A DNA stretch of 5,699 bases, taken from positions 1 through 5,699 of the forward strand of contig CAKPXD010000095.1 of assembly GCA_934201655.1 (NCBI GenBank). The letters are read 5' to 3'. This document shows, in pieces, positions 1 through 5,699 of this stretch. The stretch is from an uncultured Streptococcus sp. GTDB taxonomy: Bacteria > Bacillota > Bacilli > Lactobacillales > Streptococcaceae. The notes under the pieces were generated by a model. The model did not search any database, had not been told where the DNA came from, and was given only the letters and a program-made list of their open reading frames with translations. The position numbers and the translations under genes were made by a program. Every line of letters begins with the position of its first letter. Position 1 is the first letter of the stretch.

Positions 1-86
1 TGCACTTCTTCTGCTACTTCCGTAGGTTGCAACTCCTCTTTTTCTACTAATTCTTCATTAGTAGAATGTTCATCAAAATTACTCAT
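1..86 (-). CDS. Unrecognised protein, N-terminal 28 codons only (runs off left edge)
   Basis: An ATG at 86-84 on the minus strand opens a frame that stays open to the window edge. It gives 28 complete codons beginning MSNFDEHSTNEELVEK and ending TEVAEEV. An AAGGAG ribosome binding site (complement of about 93-98) lies 6-8 bases upstream, and a strong promoter is present at 109-137, so the start is well supported. The visible part is very acidic (many Glu, one Lys), has no hydrophobic stretch, and looks like a flexible cytoplasmic N-terminal tail. It shows no signal peptide or domain motif. The gene is divergent from the mannosidase, with 147 bases between the two starts. I do not recognise the family and assign no function; the rest of the gene lies outside the window. 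Confidence 0.75.
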   Translation of the reverse strand, partial: MSNFDEHSTNEELVEKEELQPTEVAEEV

Positions 87-108
87 AATAGTCTCCTTTC
101 TTACCCTC

Positions 109-137
109 ATTCTAGCAGAAAAGAATATATTTGTAAA
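109..137 (-). promoter_or_regulatory. Sigma-A type promoter for the leftward gene
   Basis: Read on the minus strand, TTTACA (complement of 132-137) is followed by exactly 17 bases and then TAGAAT (complement of 109-114), with TG one base before the -10 hexamer (an extended -10). Five of six bases match consensus in each hexamer. Transcription would start near 102-104, leaving a short leader of under 20 bases before the ATG at 86. This is the best-formed promoter in the window. Confidence 0.7.
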
Positions 138-140
138 TTT

Positions 141-154
141 TAAATATATATTTA
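141..154. repeat. 14-base AT-only palindrome between divergent promoters
   Basis: TAAATATATATTTA is a perfect palindrome lying just upstream of the -35 of the leftward promoter and about 40 bases upstream of the mannosidase -10. It could be an operator or a flexible AT-rich upstream element. It is made only of A and T in an AT-rich gap, so chance is a serious alternative. Confidence 0.3.
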
Positions 155-193
155 TACACTATTTCAACTTTTAGATGTCTTTCTTTATTTTTA

Positions 194-202
194 TGATATA
201 CT
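194..202 (+). promoter_or_regulatory. Extended -10 promoter of the mannosidase gene
   Basis: TGATATACT is a good extended -10 element (TG, one base, TATACT) ending 31 bases before the ATG at 234. No convincing -35 hexamer is found 16-18 bases upstream, which is common for extended -10 promoters in streptococci. The expected start of transcription is near 208-210. The 13 bases at 193-205 recur exactly at the permease promoter (2712-2724). Confidence 0.6.
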
Positions 203-233
203 GAATACAAAACTCCTACAGAAGGAAATCGCT

Positions 234-2318
234 ATGAAACCTATACTTGAAACCATTGATACCCGCTTTGGCACCGCTAGCAAGCATGCCTTTTCACGAG
301 GCAATACACTACCATACACTGGAGTGCCTTTTGGGATGAATTACTTTGTTCCACAAACTAGTGACCAGGAAGGGTCTTGGTTTTTTGATCCCCATCTTCC
401 TATCTTTCAGGGTATTCGACTAACCCATCAGCCTAGCCCTTGGATTGGCGATTATTCTTGGTTGCTACTGACTCCTGTTACAGGAGAAATCAGTGGCGAC
501 ACCCTCTTCCATCGTCAGTCTTCTTATAACCTTGATCGTGCTATTTTCAATCCTCATTTTCTAAAGATTTTCTCTTTGCGCTATCAGATTGAAACCCAGT
601 TGAGTCCTACTTGCTATGGAGCTTCTATTCAGATAAAACAAGTACAAGGAAAGAACCTCTCACTCTATGTGCATGCAGCTGATGAACTGACAGTCGAACA
701 AGTCGATAAGCGAACTCTTGTCCTGAGACAAACAGGCGAAACCGAAACCAATAAAAATCCTCTCGTCATGTTCACTGCCCTCGCATTCTCTAAGGATATT
801 CTATCTATCAATCAAGAGGGACAGGACTGGCGGATTGACTTGGTTGGAGCGGAAGTTCAAGTTCAACTGGCAACTTCTTTTATTTCCAAAGAACAAGCCC
901 TCTTTAATCTTCTTAAACAAGATTTTGAAGAAACGAAATCAGAGGCTAAAGCAAGTTGGGAAAACCTTCTAGGTCGTTTTGATGTCGTGGAAACTGGCTC
1001 TGTAGACCGAACATTTTTTGACCACTGCCTCTACAGACTTTTCCTCTTCCCGCAAACCTTTTATGAGGTAAATGAGCAAGGCGAAAACATCCATATGGAT
1101 CTAGCTTCAGGAACGATCAAGCCTGGTCTACTCTTTACCAACAATGGCTTTTGGGATACCTTCCGTACTTCATTCCCACTCTTTGCCTTGATTATTCCGG
1201 AATACTATCGCCAATTTCTTGAGGGCTTCCTCAATAGCTATCGAGATACTGGTTATCTGCCTAAGTGGCTGGCTCCTGACGAACGAGGCATGATGCCTGG
1301 CACCTTGATTGATGGCCTTATTGCTGATAGTGCTTGTAAAGGCATGGTGCCTGAGCTTGAGGATGAATTTCTCAAAGCCATGATTGAAACTGCTACTAAG
1401 GCAGATCCAAAGGCTATCAACGGGCGACACGGCCTGGCCCAATATCAAGAACTTGGCTACCTATCCACAGATTATCATGAAAGTGTCAGCCATACCCTAG
1501 ACTATGCTTACAGTGATTTTTGTATCTCTACTTGCGCAGCAAAATTAGGTCAAGAAGAGCTAGCTCAAATCTATGCTCACTATTCTAAGAATTATCAAAA
1601 TCTATTTGACCCTGAAACAGGCTACATGAGGGCGCGTGATGTAGATGGCAACTTCCGTCCTGACTTTTCTCCTTATAGTTGGGGTCGTGACTACGCTGAG
1701 TGTTCAGCCGTTCAAGCCAGTCTCGGTGTCTTACATGACATTTCTGGGCTGAGCCAACTAATGGGGGGAAAAGAAGCCTTTAGCGACTATCTTTTGAAAA
1801 CTTGCCAAAGTCTCCCACTCTTTGAAACGACGGGTTATGGATATGAAATTCATGAAATGAGCGAAATGGCAACAGCGCCATTTGGTCAACTAGCCATTTC
1901 AAACCAACCAAGCTTCCACATCCCTTATCTTTTCCGATATAGTAATTATCCTCAATATACCAGTCTCTTAATCAAGACCCTTCGTCAAAAAGCCTTTCGA
2001 TCTGGCTGGGATGCTTATCCAGGAGATGAGGATAACGGTAGTCTCTCCGCCTGGTATGTCTGGTCTGCTCTTGGATTTTACCCGACCTGCCCAGGAAAAG
2101 CAAACTATGACCTTGGAATTCCACTCTTTGACCACCTTCGTGTCTATCTTGCAGAAAAAGAACAGTGGTTGGATATTCGTACTCAGCAAAATCATGAACA
2201 CTTCCACTTTGTCCAAGACTGTCGATTGGACGGGAAAGAAAAACAAACCATCAGTCATCAGGAACTGCTTAATGCTCAAACCCTTGACTTTAATCTCAGT
2301 TGGTTACCAAAACATTAA
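234..2318 (+). CDS. GH92 family alpha-mannosidase, intracellular type
   Basis: This is an exo-acting, calcium-dependent, inverting alpha-mannosidase of family GH92. It most likely removes alpha-1,2-linked mannose from high-mannose N-glycan fragments. The 694-residue frame is complete. The N-terminal beta-sandwich (about 1-240) starts with the conserved SRGNTLPYTGVPFGM at 21-35, and the catalytic (alpha/alpha)6 barrel follows. Family signatures are GFWDTFRT (305-312), YAECSAVQ then LMGGKEAF around 487-516, NQPSFHIPYLF (557-567) and GDEDNGSLSAWYVWSALGFY (597-616). By spacing, E489 is the likely general acid and D598/D600 the likely base pair, matching the E533, D642, D644 pattern I recall for Bacteroides BT3990. 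There is no signal peptide, so it should act in the cytoplasm on imported oligosaccharides. The start is supported by GAAGGAA at 221-227 and by conservation from about residue 8. In pneumococcus the homologue sits beside GH38 and GH125 mannosidase genes. Here the downstream neighbour is a permease, so it appears to be a single-gene unit. The family call is strong; the linkage is inferred. Confidence 0.93.
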   Translation: MKPILETIDTRFGTASKHAFSRGNTLPYTGVPFGMNYFVPQTSDQEGSWFFDPHLPIFQGIRLTHQPSPWIGDYSWLLLTPVTGEISGDTLFHRQSSYNLDRAIFNPHFLKIFSLRYQIETQLSPTCYGASIQIKQVQGKNLSLYVHAADELTVEQVDKRTLVLRQTGETETNKNPLVMFTALAFSKDILSINQEGQDWRIDLVGAEVQVQLATSFISKEQALFNLLKQDFEETKSEAKASWENLLGRFDVVETGSVDRTFFDHCLYRLFLFPQTFYEVNEQGENIHMDLASGTIKPGLLFTNNGFWDTFRTSFPLFALIIPEYYRQFLEGFLNSYRDTGYLPKWLAPDERGMMPGTLIDGLIADSACKGMVPELEDEFLKAMIETATKADPKAINGRHGLAQYQELGYLSTDYHESVSHTLDYAYSDFCISTCAAKLGQEELAQIYAHYSKNYQNLFDPETGYMRARDVDGNFRPDFSPYSWGRDYAECSAVQASLGVLHDISGLSQLMGGKEAFSDYLLKTCQSLPLFETTGYGYEIHEMSEMATAPFGQLAISNQPSFHIPYLFRYSNYPQYTSLLIKTLRQKAFRSGWDAYPGDEDNGSLSAWYVWSALGFYPTCPGKANYDLGIPLFDHLRVYLAEKEQWLDIRTQQNHEHFHFVQDCRLDGKEKQTISHQELLNAQTLDFNLSWLPKH

Positions 2319-2326
2319 TAACCTAA

Positions 2327-2355
2327 CCCCTTTGTCACGTGCAAAGGGGCTTTTT
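2327..2355 (+). terminator. Intrinsic terminator of the mannosidase gene
   Basis: CCCCTTTG (2327-2334) pairs perfectly with CAAAGGGG (2342-2349) around a 7-base loop and is followed by C then five T (2351-2355). It starts 9 bases after the stop codon. It should end the mannosidase transcript before the intergenic DnaA-box region. Confidence 0.88.
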
Positions 2356-2366
2356 ATTTCTACAAT

Positions 2367-2389
2367 GTTATCCACAAACTGTGAATAAC
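2367..2389. promoter_or_regulatory. Inverted pair of DnaA boxes, copy 1
   Basis: TTATCCACA at 2368-2376 matches the consensus DnaA box exactly. After 3 bases, TGTGAATAA at 2380-2388 is a box on the opposite strand (TTATTCACA, one mismatch). The flanking G and C extend the inverted repeat to 10-base arms with one mismatch. The 26 bases 2367-2392 match 2592-2617 at 23 positions. The site lies just after the mannosidase terminator. Unlike copy 2, it has no T tract behind it, so a terminator role does not explain it. Confidence 0.7.
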
Positions 2390-2591
2390 CTTCAACTTTT
2401 CTTCGGAAAATATTTTCAAGATTTTCCAAAACATATTTCCAACCCAAGTATCTATGATTTACAATAGAAATTCTGTTAGAATCCTTGTCCCATCAGGATT
2501 TATACTAGTTTATCTTATCTTATAATTCCTAAATTTCTTGTCCCCTTTACAAACGATAGCTATAAAAATATTTATAATAGGCTAGTGTCGA

Positions 2592-2614
2592 GTTATCCAC
2601 AAGTTGTGGATAAC
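2592..2614. promoter_or_regulatory. Inverted pair of DnaA boxes, copy 2 (perfect palindrome)
   Basis: TTATCCACA at 2593-2601 and TGTGGATAA at 2605-2613 are two exact consensus DnaA boxes in opposite orientation, again 3 bases apart. The full inverted repeat has perfect 11-base arms (GTTATCCACAA) around one central base. It lies about 100 bases upstream of the permease -10 and exactly 225 bases after copy 1. CC and five T follow it (2616-2620), so in RNA it could also fold as a 9-base-pair hairpin with a 5-base loop and act as a terminator. Binding of DnaA is inferred from sequence match only. Confidence 0.75.
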
Positions 2615-2689
2615 CTTTTTCTTAACCAACAAGCTCCACTCTCTATCTGTTAGCTAGGTTTTACTTTTTTTATAGTAAATTTCAAATTT

Positions 2690-2704
2690 TGTTAGGCGCT
2701 TTCA
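2690..2704 (-). promoter_or_regulatory. Possible degenerate cre (CcpA) site
   Basis: On the minus strand this reads TGAAAGCGCCTAACA. The first half, TGAAAGCG, is a perfect catabolite-response half site. The second half departs from the consensus and fits only if one extra base is allowed before the final CA. It lies directly upstream of the permease extended -10, where a bound repressor would block polymerase. This is a weak, motif-only call. Confidence 0.25.
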
Positions 2705-2712
2705 AAAAAACA

Positions 2713-2721
2713 TGATATACT
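2713..2721 (+). promoter_or_regulatory. Extended -10 promoter of the permease gene
   Basis: TGATATACT, identical to the mannosidase -10 element, ends 24 bases before the ATG at 2746. No clear -35 hexamer stands at the usual distance; TTGTTA at 2689-2694 is 21 bases away, which is too far. Transcription would start near 2727-2729, giving a leader of about 18 bases that holds the AGGAG ribosome binding site (2736-2740). Confidence 0.6.
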
Positions 2722-2745
2722 GAAATTATCAGAAAAGGAGACATT

Positions 2746-4194
2746 ATGAAAAAAGATCAACACCAACTTAATTGGCTGATGGTTTCTCTGATCGCTTTCA
2801 ACATGGTTTGGGGGCTAGGAAACGTCGTCAACAACTATTCTCAACAGGGAATTTCCGTCGTCGTATCTTGGGTTTTAATCCTCGCACTCTACTTTATCCC
2901 ATATTCACTCATCGTCGGACAACTAGGTTCTACCTTTAAGGAGAGCGGAAGCGGTGTTAGTGACTGGGTTGAAAAAACATCAACCAAACGTCTCGCCTAC
3001 TTTGCTGCTTGGACCTACTGGGTTGTGCATATCCCTTATCTCGCACAAAAACCTCAAGGAATCCTGATTCCGCTTGGTTGGGCCTTACAAGGTAACGGAC
3101 AATTTCTTAAACAAATCGACATCCACTGGATTGTTATTCTCTGCTTACTGATCTTTGGACTTTTCCTCTACCTTTCTACAAAGGGATTGACAACTCTAAA
3201 AGTCATCGGTAGCTTGGCAGGAAGTGCTATGCTGATTATGTCTTTACTCTTTGTGCTTTTGGCTGTCGGTCTGCCTTTCATTAAACCAGACATCCAATTT
3301 GCGACACCACACATGGATCAACTGAGCACCTACATTCCAAATTTTGATTTTTCTTATTTTACAACGATCTCACTACTAGTCTTTGCAGTTGGTGGTTGTG
3401 AAAAAATTTCCCCTTATGTGAATCAAACTCGCAACCCTGCAAAAGAATTTCCAAAAGGTATGATTGTCATGGCCATCATGGTAGGTCTCTCTGCTATCCT
3501 TGGTTCAGTTGCCATGGGAATGCTATTTGATGGCAACAACATCCCTGAAGACCTCATGCGTAATGGTGCTTATCAAGCCTTCCAAATGTTAGGAAATTCT
3601 TGGGGAGTTGGAAACCTATTTGTCGTGATCTACGCTCTTACAAACATGGTCGGACAAATCGCTGCGCTTGCCTTCTCTATTGACGCACCATTGCAAATCC
3701 TACTCAATAACGCTGACGAAAACTACATCCCAAGCTGGCTTCGCAAACGTACTGAAAAAGGTGTCCTCATTAACGGCTACCTCCTTACAGGCGTCCTCGT
3801 TAGCCTTATCATCATCCTTCCAATTTTTGGTATTCAGGAAATTGATGGACTTGTAAAATGGATGACCAACCTCAATTCTATCGTAATGCCAATGCGTTAT
3901 CTCTGGGTATTCCTTGCCTACATGATGCTCAATCGCGCTTGGAAAACATACAAAAATGCCGAATACAAGTTTGTGAACAATCCTAAGCTTGGCTTTGTGA
4001 TCGGTACTTGGTGCTTCCTCTTCACTGCCTTTGCTTGTATCCTAGGTATGGTTCCAAAAATTAGCTATGCTGAGAATCCAACTGCTTGGCAATTCTCTCT
4101 TCTTACAAACATCTTGACCCCAATTATTCTGATTGGTTTAGGTGTTATTCTACCAATCCTTGCAAAAAAAGAACAAAAGAAACAAATCAAATAA
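2746..4194 (+). CDS. APC-superfamily amino-acid permease (glutamate/GABA antiporter-like)
   Basis: This is a complete 482-residue integral membrane transporter, the usual length for the amino acid-polyamine-organocation superfamily. About 12 hydrophobic segments are visible, near residues 10-30, 37-60, 83-110, 127-145, 151-178, 205-222, 237-260, 287-312, 340-362, 373-396, 413-435 and 452-473. The first carries a glycine-rich GLGN break (23-26), and the sixth has FAVGGCEKISPYV (213-225), the place of the broken helix that binds substrate in this fold. NPAKEFPKG (230-238) is the typical loop after it. The C-terminus is short and basic. It should import or exchange an amino acid at the cytoplasmic membrane. 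The overall look resembles the GadC/YjeM-type antiporters, but the substrate cannot be read from sequence. The start is supported by AGGAG at 2736-2740. It has its own promoter and terminator and is convergent with polA. Confidence 0.85.
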   Translation: MKKDQHQLNWLMVSLIAFNMVWGLGNVVNNYSQQGISVVVSWVLILALYFIPYSLIVGQLGSTFKESGSGVSDWVEKTSTKRLAYFAAWTYWVVHIPYLAQKPQGILIPLGWALQGNGQFLKQIDIHWIVILCLLIFGLFLYLSTKGLTTLKVIGSLAGSAMLIMSLLFVLLAVGLPFIKPDIQFATPHMDQLSTYIPNFDFSYFTTISLLVFAVGGCEKISPYVNQTRNPAKEFPKGMIVMAIMVGLSAILGSVAMGMLFDGNNIPEDLMRNGAYQAFQMLGNSWGVGNLFVVIYALTNMVGQIAALAFSIDAPLQILLNNADENYIPSWLRKRTEKGVLINGYLLTGVLVSLIIILPIFGIQEIDGLVKWMTNLNSIVMPMRYLWVFLAYMMLNRAWKTYKNAEYKFVNNPKLGFVIGTWCFLFTAFACILGMVPKISYAENPTAWQFSLLTNILTPIILIGLGVILPILAKKEQKKQIK

Positions 4195-4242
4195 ATCCTA
4201 CTATTAGCTAGATAGTTTCACTTTTGTCTTTTCCTGAAAGAA

Positions 4243-4282
4243 AAATCCCTTTGAACCATAATGTTCAAGGGGATTTCTTTTT
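4243..4282. terminator. Bidirectional intrinsic terminator between permease and polA
   Basis: The arm 4243-4256 (AAATCCCTTTGAAC) pairs with 4263-4276 (GTTCAAGGGGATTT) over 14 base pairs, with one T-G wobble and a 6-base loop. On the plus strand CTTTTT follows (4277-4282). On the minus strand the tail is TTCTTTC, so it can also end polA transcripts coming from the right. It lies 48 bases after the permease stop and 22 bases beyond the polA stop, fitting a shared terminator for two convergent genes. Confidence 0.85.
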
Positions 4283-4298
4283 GTCTGATAGGCTATTT

Positions 4299-5699
4299 CT
4301 ACTTAGCTTCGTACCAAGTTACGCCTTCATTTTCATCAGCAATCAGTGGCACACTAAGTTGAATGGCTTCTTCCATGGTTTGTTTGACAAGTTTTTTAAT
4401 AGCTACCAATTCTGACTTAGGCACTTCAAGAACAATTTCATCGTGTACTTGTAACAGCATCTTAGTTTGATAACCACCTGCTACCAAGGCTTTATCTAGC
4501 TGAATCATAGCGATTTTGAGGATATCTGCAGCCGATCCTTGAATAGGTGAGTTGATAGCTGTACGTTCCGCAAAACCACGAATGTTAAAGTTACGCGAAT
4601 TGATATCTGGCAACTCACGACGACGTTTGAAGAGAGTCTCTACATAACCCTTATCACGCGCTTCACGCACCACTTCATCCATGTAGTTTTTAATACCTGG
4701 GAAGCGTTCAAAGTAGGTATCGATATAGGCCTTCGCCTCTTTACGGCTAATGCCGAGATTATTCGATAAACCAAAGTCTGAAATTCCGTAAACCACTCCA
4801 AAGTTGACAGCCTTGGCATTGCGACGGTCATTCGGAGTCACATCCTCAGGACGTTCAATTCCAAAGACCCGCATAGCTGTCGAGGTATGGATATCAGCTC
4901 CCTCTTGGAAAGCCTTGATTAAATGCTCATCTTTAGAGATATGCGCCAAAACGCGCAATTCAATCTGTGAATAGTCAGAGCTGAGAAGGACACTATCCTC
5001 CCACTCTGGCACAAAAGCCTTACGAATAAGACGACCTTGTTCCAAGCGAACAGGAATATTTTGCAAGTTTGGATCCACACTAGACAGACGCCCTGTCTGG
5101 GTTAAATCTTGGACATAGCGCGTGTGAATCTTGCCATCATGCAAAATCCAGTCCTGCAAACCAATCACATAAGTCGATTGAATCTTAGCAATCTGACGGT
5201 AATCGAGAATTTTCTTAACGATTGGGGCAATAGGGGCTAGACGTTCCAGGACATCTACTGCTGTCGAGTAACCTGTCTTGGTTTTCTTGGTGTATTCGAG
5301 AGGGAGACCTAGCTTTTCAAAAAGCAATTCGCCAAGTTGTTTAGGCGAGTTGATATTAAATTCCTGACCAGCTAGTTCATAAATCTCTTGCGTCAGCTTT
5401 TCAATGACAAGCTCATTTTCAGCCTGCATCTCAAGCAAGGTTTCTTTTTTGACCTTGATTCCAGCGATTTCCATCTTAGCTAGAACAAGGGCCAGAGGTT
5501 GCTCCATGTTATAAAGGAGGTCTAATTGTCCATTTTCACTTAACTTGTCAAGCAAAACAGGTTCAGTTTCAACTAAAACAGCAACTTTACGAGCCAAGTG
5601 CTCCAAGAATTTCTCTCTCTCTGGGATAGCTTTCTTGACACCCTTACCATAGAAGGTTTCATCATCGACTAGGTAAGTTTGGCCGTAGAGACTAGCGAT
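4299..5699 (-). CDS. polA: DNA polymerase I, C-terminal 466 codons (5' end outside window)
   Basis: This family-A DNA polymerase fills gaps in repair and replaces RNA primers in Okazaki fragments. The frame is open to the right edge; an apparent start near 5606 is an internal TTG leucine codon, and upstream codons read IASLYGQTYLVDDETFYGKG, so the gene continues. Numbered from the edge, the fragment shows the end of the 3'-5' exonuclease-like domain (about 1-65), the thumb, TGRLSS (202-207), motif A DYSQIELR (242-249, catalytic D242), the O-helix RRNAKAVNFGVVYG (292-305, with K296, F300 and Y304), and motif C VHDE (418-421, catalytic D420), ending in WYEAK. All polymerase catalytic residues are present. 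Phe at the F762-equivalent position is the usual form. Against a usual length near 877 residues in pneumococcus, about 410 residues, including the 5' nuclease, are missing only because the window ends. The YxxxD exonuclease motif is absent. Confidence 0.97.
   Translation of the reverse strand: MASLYGQTYLVDDETFYGKGVKKAIPEREKFLEHLARKVAVLVETEPVLLDKLSENGQLDLLYNMEQPLALVLAKMEIAGIKVKKETLLEMQAENELVIEKLTQEIYELAGQEFNINSPKQLGELLFEKLGLPLEYTKKTKTGYSTAVDVLERLAPIAPIVKKILDYRQIAKIQSTYVIGLQDWILHDGKIHTRYVQDLTQTGRLSSVDPNLQNIPVRLEQGRLIRKAFVPEWEDSVLLSSDYSQIELRVLAHISKDEHLIKAFQEGADIHTSTAMRVFGIERPEDVTPNDRRNAKAVNFGVVYGISDFGLSNNLGISRKEAKAYIDTYFERFPGIKNYMDEVVREARDKGYVETLFKRRRELPDINSRNFNIRGFAERTAINSPIQGSAADILKIAMIQLDKALVAGGYQTKMLLQVHDEIVLEVPKSELVAIKKLVKQTMEEAIQLSVPLIADENEGVTWYEAK

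Larger units (their letters stand above)
2319..2745. other. 427-base gene-free region with DnaA boxes
   Basis: No frame here has both a ribosome binding site and recognisable protein content. In order, the gap holds the mannosidase terminator; a first inverted pair of DnaA boxes (2367-2389); a visibly AT-rich stretch with a perfect GAAAATATTTTC palindrome (2406-2417); a weak inverted repeat AATCCT/AGGATT (2480-2485 with 2495-2500); a TATAAA/TTTATA inverted repeat (2561-2576); the second inverted pair of DnaA boxes (2592-2614); and the permease promoter and leader. I see no tRNA, BOX or RUP element, or insertion-sequence ends. Confidence 0.7.

Noticed and set aside
1170..1448. Open frame of 92 codons on the minus strand
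   Set aside because: It lies wholly within the well-supported GH92 gene, has no protein features, and is a shadow frame.
1461..1469. CTATCCACA, a one-mismatch DnaA box inside the mannosidase gene
   Set aside because: It is single, unpaired and within coding sequence, as expected by chance; not counted in the DnaA-box cluster.
2011..2388. Open frame of 125 codons on the plus strand overlapping the end of the mannosidase gene
   Set aside because: It is out of frame with conserved GH92 motifs, reads through the terminator hairpin and into the first DnaA box, and has no ribosome binding site of its own that I can defend.
2401..2427. CTTCGGAAAATATTTTCAAG resembles the start of a pneumococcal boxA element
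   Set aside because: Similarity is limited to scattered bases; the rest of boxA and any boxC are missing.
2546..2578. TTTACA with TATAAT as a promoter
   Set aside because: The spacing between hexamers is 21 bases, too long for a normal promoter.
4224..4415. Open frame of 63 codons on the plus strand between permease and polA
   Set aside because: It spans the terminator hairpin and overlaps the conserved polA 3' end in antisense; no support for a real gene.
5604..5606. TTG as the polA start codon
   Set aside because: The frame stays open upstream to the window edge with recognisable PolA sequence, so this is an internal leucine.

Overview
The window looks like core chromosome of a low-GC Firmicute, most likely a Streptococcus of the mitis group (S. 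mitis, S. oralis or S. pneumoniae). Three things point there. The DNA polymerase I fragment reads as a pneumococcal-type PolA. The intact glycosidase closely resembles, from memory, the intracellular GH92 mannosidase of pneumococcus. The promoters are of the streptococcal extended -10 type (TGnTATACT). The species call rests on recognition, not on a search.

Layout: (1) Positions 1-86, minus strand: the first 28 codons of an unrecognised gene with an acidic N-terminus, which runs off the left edge. It has a good promoter at 109-137. (2) Divergent from it, 234-2318 on the plus strand: a complete 694-residue GH92 family alpha-mannosidase with no signal peptide, ending in an intrinsic terminator at 2327-2355. 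(3) 2319-2745: a 427-base gap without a credible gene. It is AT-rich and holds two near-identical inverted pairs of DnaA boxes (TTATCCACA type), at 2367-2389 and 2592-2614. (4) 2746-4194, plus strand: a complete 482-residue APC-superfamily amino-acid permease, with its own extended -10 promoter and a possible CcpA-like half site. (5) 4243-4282: a hairpin with a T-rich tail, serving both convergent genes. (6) 4299-5699, minus strand: the C-terminal 466 codons of polA, open to the right edge.

The genes do not form a pathway operon. Each complete gene appears to be its own transcription unit. The mannosidase would trim mannose from imported N-glycan oligosaccharides inside the cell. The permease would import or exchange amino acids. 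PolA does repair synthesis and Okazaki-fragment processing.

The most notable part is the intergenic DnaA-box cluster, because no dnaA gene is in view. In pneumococcus, polA and the GH92 gene both lie fairly near the replication origin on the map. The cluster may therefore be an origin-proximal DnaA-binding or titration site, or a DnaA-controlled promoter region for the permease. I see no mobile element, CRISPR array, tRNA, rRNA or clearly new multi-gene system.
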